Notes under the pieces: model-generated
What the model was told of the DNA's origin: nothing
Database searches by the model: none
What the model saw: only the letters and a program-made list of their open reading frames with translations
Source of the DNA: Mesobacillus sp. AQ2
GTDB taxonomy: Bacteria; Bacillota; Bacilli; Bacillales; Cytobacillaceae
Length of the DNA stretch: 64,000 nt
Direction: 5' to 3'
NCBI RefSeq assembly: GCF_030122805.1
Contig: NZ_CP126080.1
Location: forward strand, 1,679,001 to 1,743,000
Part shown: positions 28,130 through 36,878 of the stretch, in pieces
How the letters are laid out: every line of letters starts with the position of its first letter
Numbering within the stretch: position 1 is the first letter of the stretch
Program-made: the position numbers and the translations under genes

Positions 28130-28662
28130 GGCAATAAAACATTGCGTATAGCAATGTTTCAGACTGTAGACAAACTCGGTGAAAATGGAGCTTGTCTACA
28201 GTTTAATTATTTGTGCTAGAATGGGGCTGTTGATTTCCGTTCCAGGCGCTTCGCTTTCCGCTGGAAGAATATGAAAAAGACCAACTGCCGTCTTTTTCAT
28301 AAGCAATTCTTCCTTGGGGCCGGCGCTGAGACTCCTCGCCGCGTTGGCGTCTGAGGGGGATTCACCTGTCCGTCTGATCCAGCAGGAGTATACGCGCCTT
28401 CCACTCCAATCAACAGGATTCCTCAACTTAGTGTCTCTCTTTTAAAATAGATACATATAACGCTTGAGGTGATGAATATGCTTTCGGAAAATAATCCAAT
28501 CCAATGATACCAATTAGAAATGGTTGCTTTGGACTAACTGGTTCCTCAGGACCCTTCCGTAAGATGAAACATTGCATTGTGTATAGCAATGTTTTTTTCT
28601 TTTGCAGGTATTTCCCCTCCTGAAGACGAACTAATACAGTGGTACAAAGGGGGTCTAGTTAA
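28130..28662. other. Gene-free stretch with hairpins, a MITE-like repeat and a 9-codon ORF
   Basis: Contents in order: hairpin AAACATTGC/GCAATGTTT (28137-28159), the likely terminator of the DUF420 gene; hairpin ACTGTAGACAA/TTGTCTACAGT (28163-28202); the repeat element at 28228-28415; a tiny ORF MLSENNPIQ (28478-28507) behind GAGGTG; and a second AAACATTGC/GCAATGTTT hairpin with seven T (28567-28598), 65 bases before the acetyltransferase gene. Confidence 0.7.
28228..28415. repeat. MITE-like Bacillaceae repeat with terminal inverted repeats
   Basis: Imperfect terminal inverted repeats of about 22 bases: TGTTGATTTCCGTTCC...GCGC on the left and GCGCCTTCCACTCC...AACA on the right. The interior is GC-rich and contains no gene. 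The GTTGATT...AATCAAC ends and GCGCCTTCCACTCCAATC are familiar to me as a dispersed Bacillus intergenic repeat. No transposase is present, so it would move only in trans. Confidence 0.7.
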
Positions 28663-29841
28663 ATGGAAATAAAAGTTTTAACATCAGAACATTACCTGCA
28701 ATCACTGAAATTGTCAGAGTACGCCTTTCAATATAAAGTACCGGAAAGTGATATTCCTAAAAGGCTGGAGAGGTTGAAAAAACATCGTTTATTAGGGATT
28801 TTGGAAGGAAATGAGCTGGCATCCAAGCTGCATATTCTTTCCCTGAAAGTATTGCTGGGAGAAACAGAGTGGAAAATGGGCGGAATCGCTGGTGTGGCAA
28901 CATATCCTGAGTACCGGCGCAAAGGGCATGTGAATGCCTTGATGAAAAAAGCGCTGGAAGATATGAATCAAGATGGAAGTATAGTTTCTTTCCTTCATCC
29001 GTTCCAAATAGATTTTTACAGACGGTTTGGCTGGGAAATCATTTCTGATAACAGGAAAGTGACAGTGGAAAAAATCAATTTAAAACCAGTAGATATTCAG
29101 CCTGGAAAAATCAAGCGGCATACAGAGAAGGCTCACAATAATGATATCGAAACGGTGTACAGGCAATATGCAGGCATGCACAGCGGAATGTTAGCAAGGG
29201 ATTCTGATTGGTGGAACTCAAGTGTATACGGTTCCCAATTCGCCGCTGTCTATTACGATTCAGAAAATGTGGCAGCAGGATACCTCTTATACGAGGTTAA
29301 GGATAATGTCATGAAAGTAGAGGAATACGTTTCCTTAACTAATGAAGCAAGAAAAGGTCTTTGGAACTTCATATGCCAGCATGATTCGATGGTGGACCAA
29401 GTGGAAGTGTTGTTATCCGTCCATGACCTGTTCCCGTATTTTTTAAAAGAGCCTAAGCTTAAAACAGAAATTTCTCCCTATTTTATGGGTAGGGTCGTCA
29501 ATGCTGAAAAAGCTCTGTCCAGCTATCCGTTCTTGTCGAGCGACACGGACAGAAAAGTTTTCATTCATCTTGAAGATAGTGCCGCTCCATGGAATACTGG
29601 TACCTATTTGATAAGCCGGGAAGGGATCAAATTTTACCCGGTGAAAGAAGGCGGTTCATGTGTTACTGCCCCCAAAAAGGGTCTTCATTTGAACATCAAT
29701 TCTTTAACAGCGGTATTGTTTGGCTACAAGCGCCCTAAAGAACTATATGACCTGGAACTTATAAAAGGGGACTTGGAAGAAGTTAAACATCTTGAGAAAA
29801 TCATTCCGTTATTCAAGCCATTCTTTTATGATTTCTTTTAA
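28663..29841 (+). CDS. Eis-like GNAT acetyltransferase with SCP2-type C-terminus
   Basis: A 392-residue protein of the Eis/YfiT-like enhanced intracellular survival family. The N-terminal GNAT domain has GGIAGVATYPEYRRKGHVNALM (acetyl-CoA loop RRKGH) and FYRRFGWEI. A second degenerate GNAT domain and a sterol-carrier-like C-terminal domain (about 290-392, ending FKPFFYDFF) follow. Homologues acetylate amines, including aminoglycosides; the substrate is unknown here. AAAGGGGGT precedes the ATG. Confidence 0.87.
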   Translation: MEIKVLTSEHYLQSLKLSEYAFQYKVPESDIPKRLERLKKHRLLGILEGNELASKLHILSLKVLLGETEWKMGGIAGVATYPEYRRKGHVNALMKKALEDMNQDGSIVSFLHPFQIDFYRRFGWEIISDNRKVTVEKINLKPVDIQPGKIKRHTEKAHNNDIETVYRQYAGMHSGMLARDSDWWNSSVYGSQFAAVYYDSENVAAGYLLYEVKDNVMKVEEYVSLTNEARKGLWNFICQHDSMVDQVEVLLSVHDLFPYFLKEPKLKTEISPYFMGRVVNAEKALSSYPFLSSDTDRKVFIHLEDSAAPWNTGTYLISREGIKFYPVKEGGSCVTAPKKGLHLNINSLTAVLFGYKRPKELYDLELIKGDLEEVKHLEKIIPLFKPFFYDFF

Positions 29842-29848
29842 ATACAAT

Positions 29849-29882
29849 AAAACCCGGGAAATCGACTTCCCGGGTTTTATTG
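29849..29882. terminator. Bidirectional terminator
   Basis: AAAACCCGGGAA pairs perfectly with TTCCCGGGTTTT across 6 bases; it lies between the Eis-like gene and a convergent permease gene. Confidence 0.93.
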
Positions 29883-29883
29883 T

Positions 29884-30942
29884 TTATATTTTAAATTTCA
29901 ATTTAATGATCCCTGCTTCTTTCGCTGAATTGAAAGCGATCAGCAGAAGCGGTCCGATGATAAAGCCCATGAATCCAAAAAGCTTCAGGCCAAGATACAT
30001 GGCAATAAGTGTAGATAGCGGAGAAAGTCCGATTTGGCTGCCCATTACCTTTGGCTCGACTGTACGCCTGATGATCAATAAGATGACTGCCAGAACAGCA
30101 AGCTGGGTACCCAACGCCATATTTCCGGTCGCAAGATGGAAAATAGACCATGGCGCAAGTATGACGATTGAACCAATCAACGGGATAAAATCTATAACCC
30201 AGATGATCGCTGACATTACAATCGCGTACTTTGGAGTGATGAAAAGTAAGCCAATCAGGGAAACAATGAAAATAATTACACTGACTAAAAATTGAGCTTT
30301 TAAGAATCCGAACACAACATATGAAAGACGGGATGTCATAAAATGGACTTTATCCGCTGTTCTTTCAGTTAAGTGACTATATACGCTTCTCCTTAGAGAT
30401 GGAAGTTCAAGCAAGAAAAGGAATAAGGCAATCAAATACACAAGAAAACTGATCAGGAAATTCGGAATATAGGTCAACAATGCCTTTAAATTATCTATAT
30501 TGATGAAAGCGATCATGTCATTCTTGAGTTTATTTAAGAAATCCTCGGCTCGGTTGCTGATTTCAGTGACTACCTCACTCGGAAGGTCATTTGCAGCTTC
30601 TACAAATCTGTTTTCAGCCTTATACCAGGCATTGGTGATTTCATTTATATAGACAGGAGTATTATCAATAAGGTCAATTGCCTCTGTCACTGCGGTTGTC
30701 GTGAGAAAATACCCCGCAACCACGATAAGCAGTACAAACATTAGGAAAATGACGAGAACAGCCAGGCGCCTTCCGCTCTTCAGCCTTTTCTGGAAGTATA
30801 CAACTGCCGGCTCGAGAAATAGGGCAGTGATCAATGCTGCGATCAACGGGATCGATACCGGAAGGATAATATAAAGAATCGCTGCCACCAAGATGGTGAT
30901 GAGTGCAATAATAATCGTTCTTTTCGTGAAAATACCGGACAA
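29884..30942 (-). CDS. AI-2E family transporter (UPF0118)
   Basis: A 352-residue membrane protein with about eight hydrophobic segments, a long extramembrane helical region (about 95-150) and the family signature IIWVIDFIPLIGSIVILAPW, followed by RRTVEPKVMGSQIGLSPLSTL. Family members include YtvI and permeases for sodium/proton exchange or AI-2 export; the role here is unknown. TTG start follows AAAGGAG by 6 bases. Confidence 0.88.
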   Translation of the reverse strand: MSGIFTKRTIIIALITILVAAILYIILPVSIPLIAALITALFLEPAVVYFQKRLKSGRRLAVLVIFLMFVLLIVVAGYFLTTTAVTEAIDLIDNTPVYINEITNAWYKAENRFVEAANDLPSEVVTEISNRAEDFLNKLKNDMIAFINIDNLKALLTYIPNFLISFLVYLIALFLFLLELPSLRRSVYSHLTERTADKVHFMTSRLSYVVFGFLKAQFLVSVIIFIVSLIGLLFITPKYAIVMSAIIWVIDFIPLIGSIVILAPWSIFHLATGNMALGTQLAVLAVILLIIRRTVEPKVMGSQIGLSPLSTLIAMYLGLKLFGFMGFIIGPLLLIAFNSAKEAGIIKLKFKI

Positions 30943-31213
30943 TTGGAACTCCTTTCTATACTCGTGCTGAGTATATACCTCTACAAATATTCAGTTTTGT
31001 TCAAATCATTAAAAACCACTAAAAATCCTTAACAATTAAATTATAGTACGCATCTAATATAAGAAACAACAAAAATCAGCTATTGCCGTTGGGATTTTAT
31101 ATAACATTAAATTCCCTTAGGCAGCTATTGCTGAAAAATGATGGTTTGTCATCATTCCCTGTCCATGTGCCTGAACATCATGTTCGATAACCTAACCATA
31201 TAGGGGTGAGGCA

Positions 31214-31570
31214 ATGAAGAGTTCCGGGAGCATCTTTCCTGCGCAATATAGAGAGTTATGCCGTGCCATTTGTGCAATCATCCATGCAAACGTCAATGAA
31301 GACGTTTTTTTTCATCAATCTGAGCTTCAAACGAGAATCCCCGTTTTTCGAAGAACTGCATTTAGTGATAATGGGGTAAAGTGTGAACTGGATCAGGGAA
31401 ATGTGAATATAAAGGTATTTGTCATCGCTATGCTAGGGGAGCACTCAATCTATCATAGTGCATTGGAGCTTCAGAGACGCATAGCAGAGGAAATTATCCT
31501 GTATACTTCTATTTTGCCAAAAAAAATTGATGTGATTGTCACTGGCGTAAAAGCAAAAAAGACGCAATGA
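31214..31570 (+). CDS. Conserved protein of unknown function (ylbA position)
   Basis: A 118-residue soluble protein. The C-terminal half (ALELQRRIAEEIILYTSILPKKIDVIVTGVKAKK) faintly recalls the Asp23/Gls24 fold, but I cannot support that call. GGGGTGAGG precedes the ATG. It lies two genes before ylbB, so it may be the local counterpart of ylbA by position only. Upstream, CAGCTATTGC is directly repeated at 31077 and 31121 around an imperfect inverted repeat. Confidence 0.65.
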   Translation: MKSSGSIFPAQYRELCRAICAIIHANVNEDVFFHQSELQTRIPVFRRTAFSDNGVKCELDQGNVNIKVFVIAMLGEHSIYHSALELQRRIAEEIILYTSILPKKIDVIVTGVKAKKTQ

Positions 31571-31582
31571 AAGCGTCTTTTT
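31556..31582. terminator. Bidirectional terminator
   Basis: AAAAAGACGC pairs with GCGTCTTTTT across 7 bases, between convergent genes. Confidence 0.88.
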
Positions 31583-31592
31583 CCCTTTAGAA

Positions 31593-31952
31593 CTAAATAG
31601 CGAATTTCTCGACTTCAGCTTTCACTTCATTCAGAAGCTTTTCACACTGGCTGACCAATGATTTCGGGAAGTGTTCGCCTTCACCGTATTCGACACCATG
31701 CGGATAATAATGTTTGCCCAGCAAAGGAGTCATTAATTGAATGATTGCTTTGTGTGCTCCAACATCACCCTCGTGGACATGGCCCTGGACACGCAGATAA
31801 TATGTACCTTCCTTGACGACGAGCTTTTTGTCATAAGTTACTCGCTCATAATCCCATTGTCCTTCACGTACAAGACCGTGATCAAGCATAACTTCATCAA
31901 GACGGTTCAAGTCCGCCTTCAGATTTTCGATACCTGTATTTTCGAATTTCAT
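31593..31952 (-). CDS. YugN-like family protein
   Basis: A 119-residue protein, MKFENTGIENLKADLNRLDEVM, with GQWDYERVTYDKKLVVKEGTYYLRVQGHVHEGDVGAHKA and GKHYYPHGVEYGEGEHFP. This matches the YugN-like family as I remember it. Function unknown. ATG at 31952 follows GGAGGGAAAAGG; the frame stays open further upstream without conservation. Confidence 0.85.
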   Translation of the reverse strand: MKFENTGIENLKADLNRLDEVMLDHGLVREGQWDYERVTYDKKLVVKEGTYYLRVQGHVHEGDVGAHKAIIQLMTPLLGKHYYPHGVEYGEGEHFPKSLVSQCEKLLNEVKAEVEKFAI

Positions 31953-32195
31953 CCTTTTCCCTCCTAAAAACACACTGCATAATTCAAGCTTTATAATAGA
32001 GTATATCTCAAATTTAATAATAGTAAAAATATGATTAAGTTGCAATGAATATAAAAGCGTTTTTGAGTGTTTCTTGTTTTATTCTTTATAGCATCCGGCA
32101 AGAATAACAATTTCGTGTTTTTGGCATAATTAGCAAAATCCCGGCAACCATAATATCGAGCAGGTTAAGCTTAATCAATAAGGAGGAAAAAAAAC

Positions 32196-32624
32196 GTGCG
32201 TAAAATCCGGGAAATTATGACGAGTAATGTAGAGACATGTACCTTGCTGGATAATGTGTTCGAAGTAGCAGTAAAGATGAAGGAGCTGAATGTTGGAGCC
32301 ATTCCTATTGTTGACAATGATAAACTGGTAGGAATGATTACCGATCGTGATATTGTCATTAGAGGAATTGCTGAAAAACATCCCCCTTCCTCAAAGGTTG
32401 AAAGTGTCATGAGTGACCATCTAGTAACAGCAACCCCTGATATGTCCACGAAAGAAGCTACAAGCCTGATGGCGGAACACCAGATCAGAAGGCTGCCTGT
32501 AGTCGAAGGAGACAAATTGGTAGGAATTGTGGCACTTGGTGACTTTGCTGTCGATGAAATGACAGACGAGCAGGCCCATTATGCTTTAACCGAAATCTCA
32601 GAATCACAAAATCACATGCAATAA
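32196..32624 (+). CDS. ylbB: CBS-domain protein YlbB
   Basis: A 142-residue protein made of two CBS domains (about 7-60 and 72-125), with MTDRDIVIRG-like and VALGDFAVDE segments at the ends of each. CBS pairs bind adenosine nucleotides and usually regulate another protein; no partner is visible. GTG start follows AAGGAGG. Order ylbB-ylbC matches B. subtilis. Confidence 0.9.
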   Translation: MRKIREIMTSNVETCTLLDNVFEVAVKMKELNVGAIPIVDNDKLVGMITDRDIVIRGIAEKHPPSSKVESVMSDHLVTATPDMSTKEATSLMAEHQIRRLPVVEGDKLVGIVALGDFAVDEMTDEQAHYALTEISESQNHMQ

Positions 32625-32628
32625 TGAG

Positions 32629-32657
32629 AAAAGGCACTCTCTCAGGGTGCCTTTTTG
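32629..32657 (+). terminator. Terminator after ylbB
   Basis: AAAAGGCAC pairs with GTGCCTTTT across 9 bases, then T. Confidence 0.85.
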
Positions 32658-32917
32658 TCTTTCTCTGCCTATAGCAAAACGTTATGGCATGGATAATGAA
32701 TTTCATTCCAGCCAATCTGATAGTGCATATTTGACAGTGTAAAGAGGAAAGTGTCCAATTTGTTGATAGGTCCATAATTTTTTATAGGGCTGAAGGAACA
32801 GTTCTATTAAAAAGGTCAAGATAAATGGTATAATAAAATCTAAAACCGCTCATATAGTAATAGAGAGATAAAGGCTTGCTTCAGGGAAACAGCAGGCTAG
32901 AATAAGGGGGGATCCAT

Positions 32918-33991
32918 CTGCGAACAATTGTAAGGATATTGATTTTTGCTGCAATATTTCTATTTATAGGTTTATACATGGGATACAACAAGGAAGAAAA
33001 TGATGATCTGGTAATCGAACAAAAATCGACTCCTAAAGTGGATGAATCTCTTAAAAAGGATATCACAGAACAAAATATCAGCGAAGGCATTGAACAGCCC
33101 CAGCAGGGTGTAGCCTCTCTATTAGGAAAAGACATTGAAGGACTTAAAAAAATTCTAGGCAATCCTTCCAGGGTTGACCTATCAGCTTATGGTTTTCATT
33201 GGTGGATCTTCAACAACGACCCTGACCAATATATACAGGCTGGTGTCCTGAATGACAAGGTTGTGACAGCCTATGCGATTGGTCCAAAGGTGGATGTACT
33301 GCCATTTAAAATTGGGCAGCCGATCGAAGAGATTTTTTCGATGAATGTAATAGAACCAGAAGTAACATTCGAATACAATGGCAGCTCTTACAAGTTTGAG
33401 CTTTCCGAACAAGATATGAACACAAGGCCAGTCATTAAGATGGGTGACTACTTCGTACAGCTTTATATCGATAAATTCACAAGTTCCGTATCCAGCATCC
33501 GATATATGGACAAGGAAACCATTATTAAACAACGGCCATATGAAATGGTCTACAGAGGGACGCTGATCGAACCTCCAGTGTTATCCGATGGTGACTGGGT
33601 CAGGATTGAAGCAGGACTGGAGAAACAGATTCTCGACATAACCAATGCCATCAGATCGAGACATGAGCTCCAATTACTTGAGTGGGACGAAAAAACGGCT
33701 GAGGTCGCTTATGCCCACAGCAAAGATATGGCAATCGAAGACTATTTTTCTCATGAGTCGGAAAAGTACGGTGATCTTTCAGAAAGACTAAAAGCAGCTG
33801 AAATATTATATGAAGTGGCCGGGGAAAACATCGCAGCGAACTATACAGATGCTCCAGCGGTTGTAGAAGGCTGGCTGAATAGTGAATCCCACCGTGAGGC
33901 ACTATTGAATGAAGACTTCTCACATCTTGGGGTAGGGGTATATCAAAAGCATTATACCCAGAACTTTTTGAAAATGTGGAATCAACAGTAA
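32918..33991 (+). CDS. ylbC: CAP/SCP-domain extracytoplasmic protein YlbC
   Basis: About 357 residues: basic N-terminus plus a membrane anchor or signal segment (ILIFAAIFLFIGLYMGY), an acidic linker, a CAP-associated N-terminal domain (about 60-215) and a CAP/SCP domain. The latter has YAHSKDMAIEDYFSHES, EVAGENIAAN and WLNSESHREALLNEDFSHLGVGV, the family's His/Glu cavity residues. The start is odd: GGGGGGAT (32907-32913) is best placed for CTG at 32918, giving LRTIVRILIF. The next start, TTG at 32939, would lose the positive charges and has a ribosome site only 2 bases away. Confidence 0.85.
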   Translation: MRTIVRILIFAAIFLFIGLYMGYNKEENDDLVIEQKSTPKVDESLKKDITEQNISEGIEQPQQGVASLLGKDIEGLKKILGNPSRVDLSAYGFHWWIFNNDPDQYIQAGVLNDKVVTAYAIGPKVDVLPFKIGQPIEEIFSMNVIEPEVTFEYNGSSYKFELSEQDMNTRPVIKMGDYFVQLYIDKFTSSVSSIRYMDKETIIKQRPYEMVYRGTLIEPPVLSDGDWVRIEAGLEKQILDITNAIRSRHELQLLEWDEKTAEVAYAHSKDMAIEDYFSHESEKYGDLSERLKAAEILYEVAGENIAANYTDAPAVVEGWLNSESHREALLNEDFSHLGVGVYQKHYTQNFLKMWNQQ

Positions 33992-34058
33992 TAGCAATTT
34001 TAATTAATTCCTACGATATTCATAATATGGAGCATACTAGAGTGCTTGCTCCCTCCAC

Positions 34059-34097
34059 AAGGGGTTCGGAATGGTTCCATTTCGAACCCCTTTTGTC
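34059..34097 (+). terminator. Terminator after ylbC
   Basis: AAGGGGTTCG pairs with CGAACCCCTT, followed by TTGTC; it sits at the far edge of array B. Confidence 0.75.
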
Positions 34098-34106
34098 ATT
34101 CTCAGA

Positions 34107-34905
34107 GTGATCTTTCTGAGAAAACTGTCCGAACCAGAGGCACCTTTGGACAGCTTTTGTGGTTATCGTTGAAAAGCAGTCTGAACTGGAGGCGAGTTCG
34201 GACAACTTTTGTGGTTATCGTTGAAAATCTGTCCGAACTAGAGTCACCTTCAGACAACTTTTGTGCTTCCAGGTGAAAATCTGTCCGAACTAGAGTCACC
34301 TTCGGACAACTTTTGTGCTTACAGGTGAGAAGCTGTCCGAACTTGAGGTTACTTCAGACAACTTTCGTGGTTACGGTAGAAAAGCTGTCCGAACCAGAGT
34401 CACACTCGGACAACTTTGGTGCTTACAGGCGAAAAGCTGTCCGAACTGGAGGTTACTTCGGACAACTTTCGTGGTTACGGTAGAAAAGCTGTCCGAACTA
34501 GAGTCACCTTCGGACAACTTTTGTGCTTCCAGGTGAAAAGCTGTCCGAACTAGAGTCACCTTCGGACAACTTTTGTGCTTCCAGGTGAAAAGCTGTCCGA
34601 ACCAGAGTCACCTTTGGACAGCTTTTGTGGTTATTGTTGAAAAGCAGTCTGAACTGGAGTCACCTTCGGACACCTTTTGTGCTTCCAGGTGAAAAGCTGT
34701 CTGAACTGGAGGTTACTTCGGACAACTTTTGTGGTTACGGTAGAAAAGCTGTCCGAACTAGAGTCATCTTCGGACAACTTTTGTGGTTACGGTAGAAAAG
34801 CTGTCCGAACCCGAGGCAACCCTTCAGACAGCTTTCGTGCTAACCGAAGAAAAGCTGTCTAAACTAGAGACTACTTGTGTCCACTATTGTGCAAACAGAC
34901 ACAAT
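34107..34905 (-). repeat. Tandem array B: 15 units of 52 bp, inverted relative to arrays A and C
   Basis: TGTCCGAA (or close variants) recurs at 34126, 34178, 34230, 34282, 34334, 34386, 34438, 34490, 34542, 34594, 34646, 34698, 34750, 34802 and 34856. Every step is 52 except the last (54). The unit on this strand is AAAAGCTGTCCGAA, 11 bases, TTCGGACAACTTTT, 13 bases. Its reverse complement is the array C unit. Blocks of several units are duplicated internally. ORFs across it have no ribosome sites. Degenerate copies continue to about 34905. Confidence 0.95.
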
Positions 34906-35000
34906 AGTAGACAGACCCGAAGCTACTTCCGCCAGCATGGCGGAAAGCGAAACTACTGGAACGGAAATCAGCAGCTGAAATTTACAACTCTAAACAAAAT

Positions 35001-35038
35001 AAAAAAAACTGCAGAAAACTCGGTTGTCTACAGTTTAA
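35001..35038 (-). terminator. Terminator of the thioesterase gene pair
   Basis: On the minus strand AAACTGTAGA pairs with TCTGCAGTTT (one mismatch) and is followed by a T-run. It lies between the gene pair and array B. Confidence 0.8.
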
Positions 35039-35058
35039 AAGCCACACTGATATGCTCT

Positions 35059-35415
35059 TTAGTCTTTCCTGACCACTCTATTGATGGAAAAGTAGCCATG
35101 CTTCCAGTTTCCATACAGATGCACCAGTTCCCCTTCACTGAAGGTGGGAGGGACTGCTCCTTTTCTTAGAGGCGTTACCTTTTTCACCGTCAATTCTTTT
35201 AATCCGGTGTTGATTTTCAAAACAGTCACATGGTTGAAGCGATGATAGTAAAAACGTTCTTTGTGTTCATGGACTTCAATGATTTTTCCACTGACGATTG
35301 CTTCTTCTGGAATTTCCTCCAGACCAATCCATTCCTGTTCATTTCGCTGCATCTCTTTTTTTGTCAGCCAATAAAAATAGGCAAGGATTATTGGAATCGC
35401 AATTGCTGTAACCAT
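35059..35415 (-). CDS. Small membrane-anchored protein of unknown function
   Basis: A 118-residue protein with one N-terminal membrane segment (VTAIAIPIILAYFYWL) and a soluble, strand-rich cytoplasmic or external domain (EEAIVSGKIIEVHEHKERFYYHRFNHVTVLKIN). It could be an OB-like barrel, but no family is recognised. AAGGGGAT precedes the ATG. It starts 11 bases after the thioesterase gene, so the two form an operon. Confidence 0.72.
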   Translation of the reverse strand: MVTAIAIPIILAYFYWLTKKEMQRNEQEWIGLEEIPEEAIVSGKIIEVHEHKERFYYHRFNHVTVLKINTGLKELTVKKVTPLRKGAVPPTFSEGELVHLYGNWKHGYFSINRVVRKD

Positions 35416-35426
35416 GTAAGATCCCC

Positions 35427-35918
35427 TTATTGATGCTGTTTTTCGATAACGAAAAAGCTTCCGGAAGAATGGGCGATTCTTTTTCCGTCGGAACGGAAGA
35501 CATCGGCTTCGAGGACGATGGTGCTCCTGCCTTTATGGATAAGGGTGGCCTTGCAATGGAGTTTGTCGCCGATTCCAGGAGCAAGGAAATGGATGTTAAG
35601 CTGTGATGTCACTGCTGCGTAGCCTTCCGGCAGCAACCTGTTCGCCAATGTGCCCATTGCTGTATCCAGTACAGTGGCGGTAAATCCGCCATGAACGATT
35701 CCAAGTGTATTGTCGAGCACCCTTGTAATCGGAATAACAATTTCACAAGTTTGGTCATCAAGCCTTCTGTCCATGTGCAGGAGTCCATCGATATATGTGC
35801 TGTTTTTGCCGCTTAATTTATTTTTGACTCCGGCCAGCACAGTTTTAAGTGCTTCTAATTCCTGTTCGCCTGATAGCGAGATGCATTCGTCCAAAAGTTG
35901 GTGCAAATCTTTTTCCAC
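35427..35918 (-). CDS. PaaI-type hotdog-fold thioesterase
   Basis: A 163-residue acyl-CoA thioesterase-like protein. The hotdog core NTLGIVHGGFTATVLDTAMGTLAN has the HGG motif and the following Asp of PaaI enzymes, then AVTSQLNIHFLAPGIGD. A helical N-terminal extension of about 45 residues precedes it. It would hydrolyse an acyl- or aryl-CoA; the substrate is unknown. GTG start behind GAGG. First gene of a two-gene unit upstream of array B. Confidence 0.87.
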   Translation of the reverse strand: MEKDLHQLLDECISLSGEQELEALKTVLAGVKNKLSGKNSTYIDGLLHMDRRLDDQTCEIVIPITRVLDNTLGIVHGGFTATVLDTAMGTLANRLLPEGYAAVTSQLNIHFLAPGIGDKLHCKATLIHKGRSTIVLEADVFRSDGKRIAHSSGSFFVIEKQHQ

Positions 35919-36114
35919 TATATTTAAACCTCTTTCTAAATGGCTCTGTTTCTTTCATTCTTATTCTGAAACATTATTTTAGCAAAGCCTTATTTTATGT
36001 TCTCTATTTTAACAAGTTTGATTTCAATTTGGAACTATTCGGTGATATCCTTCACCATTCATGACGGATTTCATATGCTATTATAGGCATTTGTTACACT
36101 GTGAGGTGAAAGGC

Positions 36115-36504
36115 ATGGCCAAAAAGAAACTCCATCCTTCTGTTGAAAAGTTCAAGGCATTTGTTAAAGAACGCCCGGAACTGGCACAGCAAGTTCGGAA
36201 GGGAGAAACGACCTGGCAGGAAATGTTCGAGGATTGGTACTTGCTTGGTGAAGACGATCCGAGATGGAATACTAAATCGGACAATAAAAACGAAGAGAAG
36301 GAAAAGAAAACGGATTGGCTCGGTACCATCATGGGGGCAGTGAAAAATATGGACCCCGCTCAGGTTCAAGGGCAGATTAACAATATCAGCCAGGCACTCG
36401 GGGCAATTCAGGGTGTGCTTTCCCAGTTCCAGGGAAAATCAGGCGGGTCCCAGGGATCAAGCAATTCAGGGCCGTCAAATCCCTTTTCATTCAGGAAGGA
36501 TTAG
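36115..36504 (+). CDS. ylbD: YlbD-like spore coat protein
   Basis: A 129-residue protein, MAKKKLHPSVEKFKAFVKERPEL, with WQEMFEDWYLLGEDDP and a Gly/Ser/Gln-rich tail (QGKSGGSQGSSNSGPSNPF). It matches YlbD, a putative coat protein. ATG at 36115 follows GTGAGGTGAAAGG; the longer frame from 36061 has no ribosome site. Ends 15 bases before ylbE. Confidence 0.88.
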   Translation: MAKKKLHPSVEKFKAFVKERPELAQQVRKGETTWQEMFEDWYLLGEDDPRWNTKSDNKNEEKEKKTDWLGTIMGAVKNMDPAQVQGQINNISQALGAIQGVLSQFQGKSGGSQGSSNSGPSNPFSFRKD

Positions 36505-36519
36505 AATGGAGGCGTAAGC

Positions 36520-36759
36520 ATGCGAAAAGATGTTATGGATCAATTAAGATCGAATAAGGAATTGATTGAGTTCGTCCGAGCCCAGCCCCACTGGTACAGG
36601 AAGCTGAGCAGGGATCCGAGGGATTTGCATTCAGCACAAATTGCTGCGCTGCATCATTTTGAAAAAACCATTCCTCATAAGGTCCAGAAGTTCTCCAACA
36701 ATGTACAGATGGCGTCAATGATGATGCATATGTTCTCGAGCATGAATTCACAGTCATGA
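36520..36759 (+). CDS. ylbE: YlbE-like protein
   Basis: A 79-residue helical protein, MRKDVMDQLRSNKELIEFVRAQPHWYRKLSRDP, with a Met-rich tail. Position after ylbD and sequence match the YlbE-like family. Function unknown. GGAGGCG precedes the ATG. Confidence 0.88.
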   Translation: MRKDVMDQLRSNKELIEFVRAQPHWYRKLSRDPRDLHSAQIAALHHFEKTIPHKVQKFSNNVQMASMMMHMFSSMNSQS

Positions 36760-36761
36760 TA

Positions 36762-36798
36762 AAGCTTCCTTCTCGATGAGGGAAGCTTAGTTTTTTCA
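36762..36798 (+). terminator. Terminator after ylbE
   Basis: AAGCTTCC pairs with GGAAGCTT, followed by AGTTTTTT. Confidence 0.75.
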
Positions 36799-36878
36799 GA
36801 ATGTAAAAGCCTTCGGACCAGAATCCTTAGCTTTTCTGGCAGTTTCATGGTAAAATGAGGTTCGGAGGTGAGCCAGCA

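Noticed and set aside
28478..28507. Nine-codon ORF MLSENNPIQ as a real gene
   Set aside because: It has a ribosome site, but is too short to support as a gene; kept only as a possible leader peptide in the findings.
34315..34862. ORFs of 60-73 codons in array B
   Set aside because: They repeat the unit in translation, lack ribosome sites and occur on both strands.
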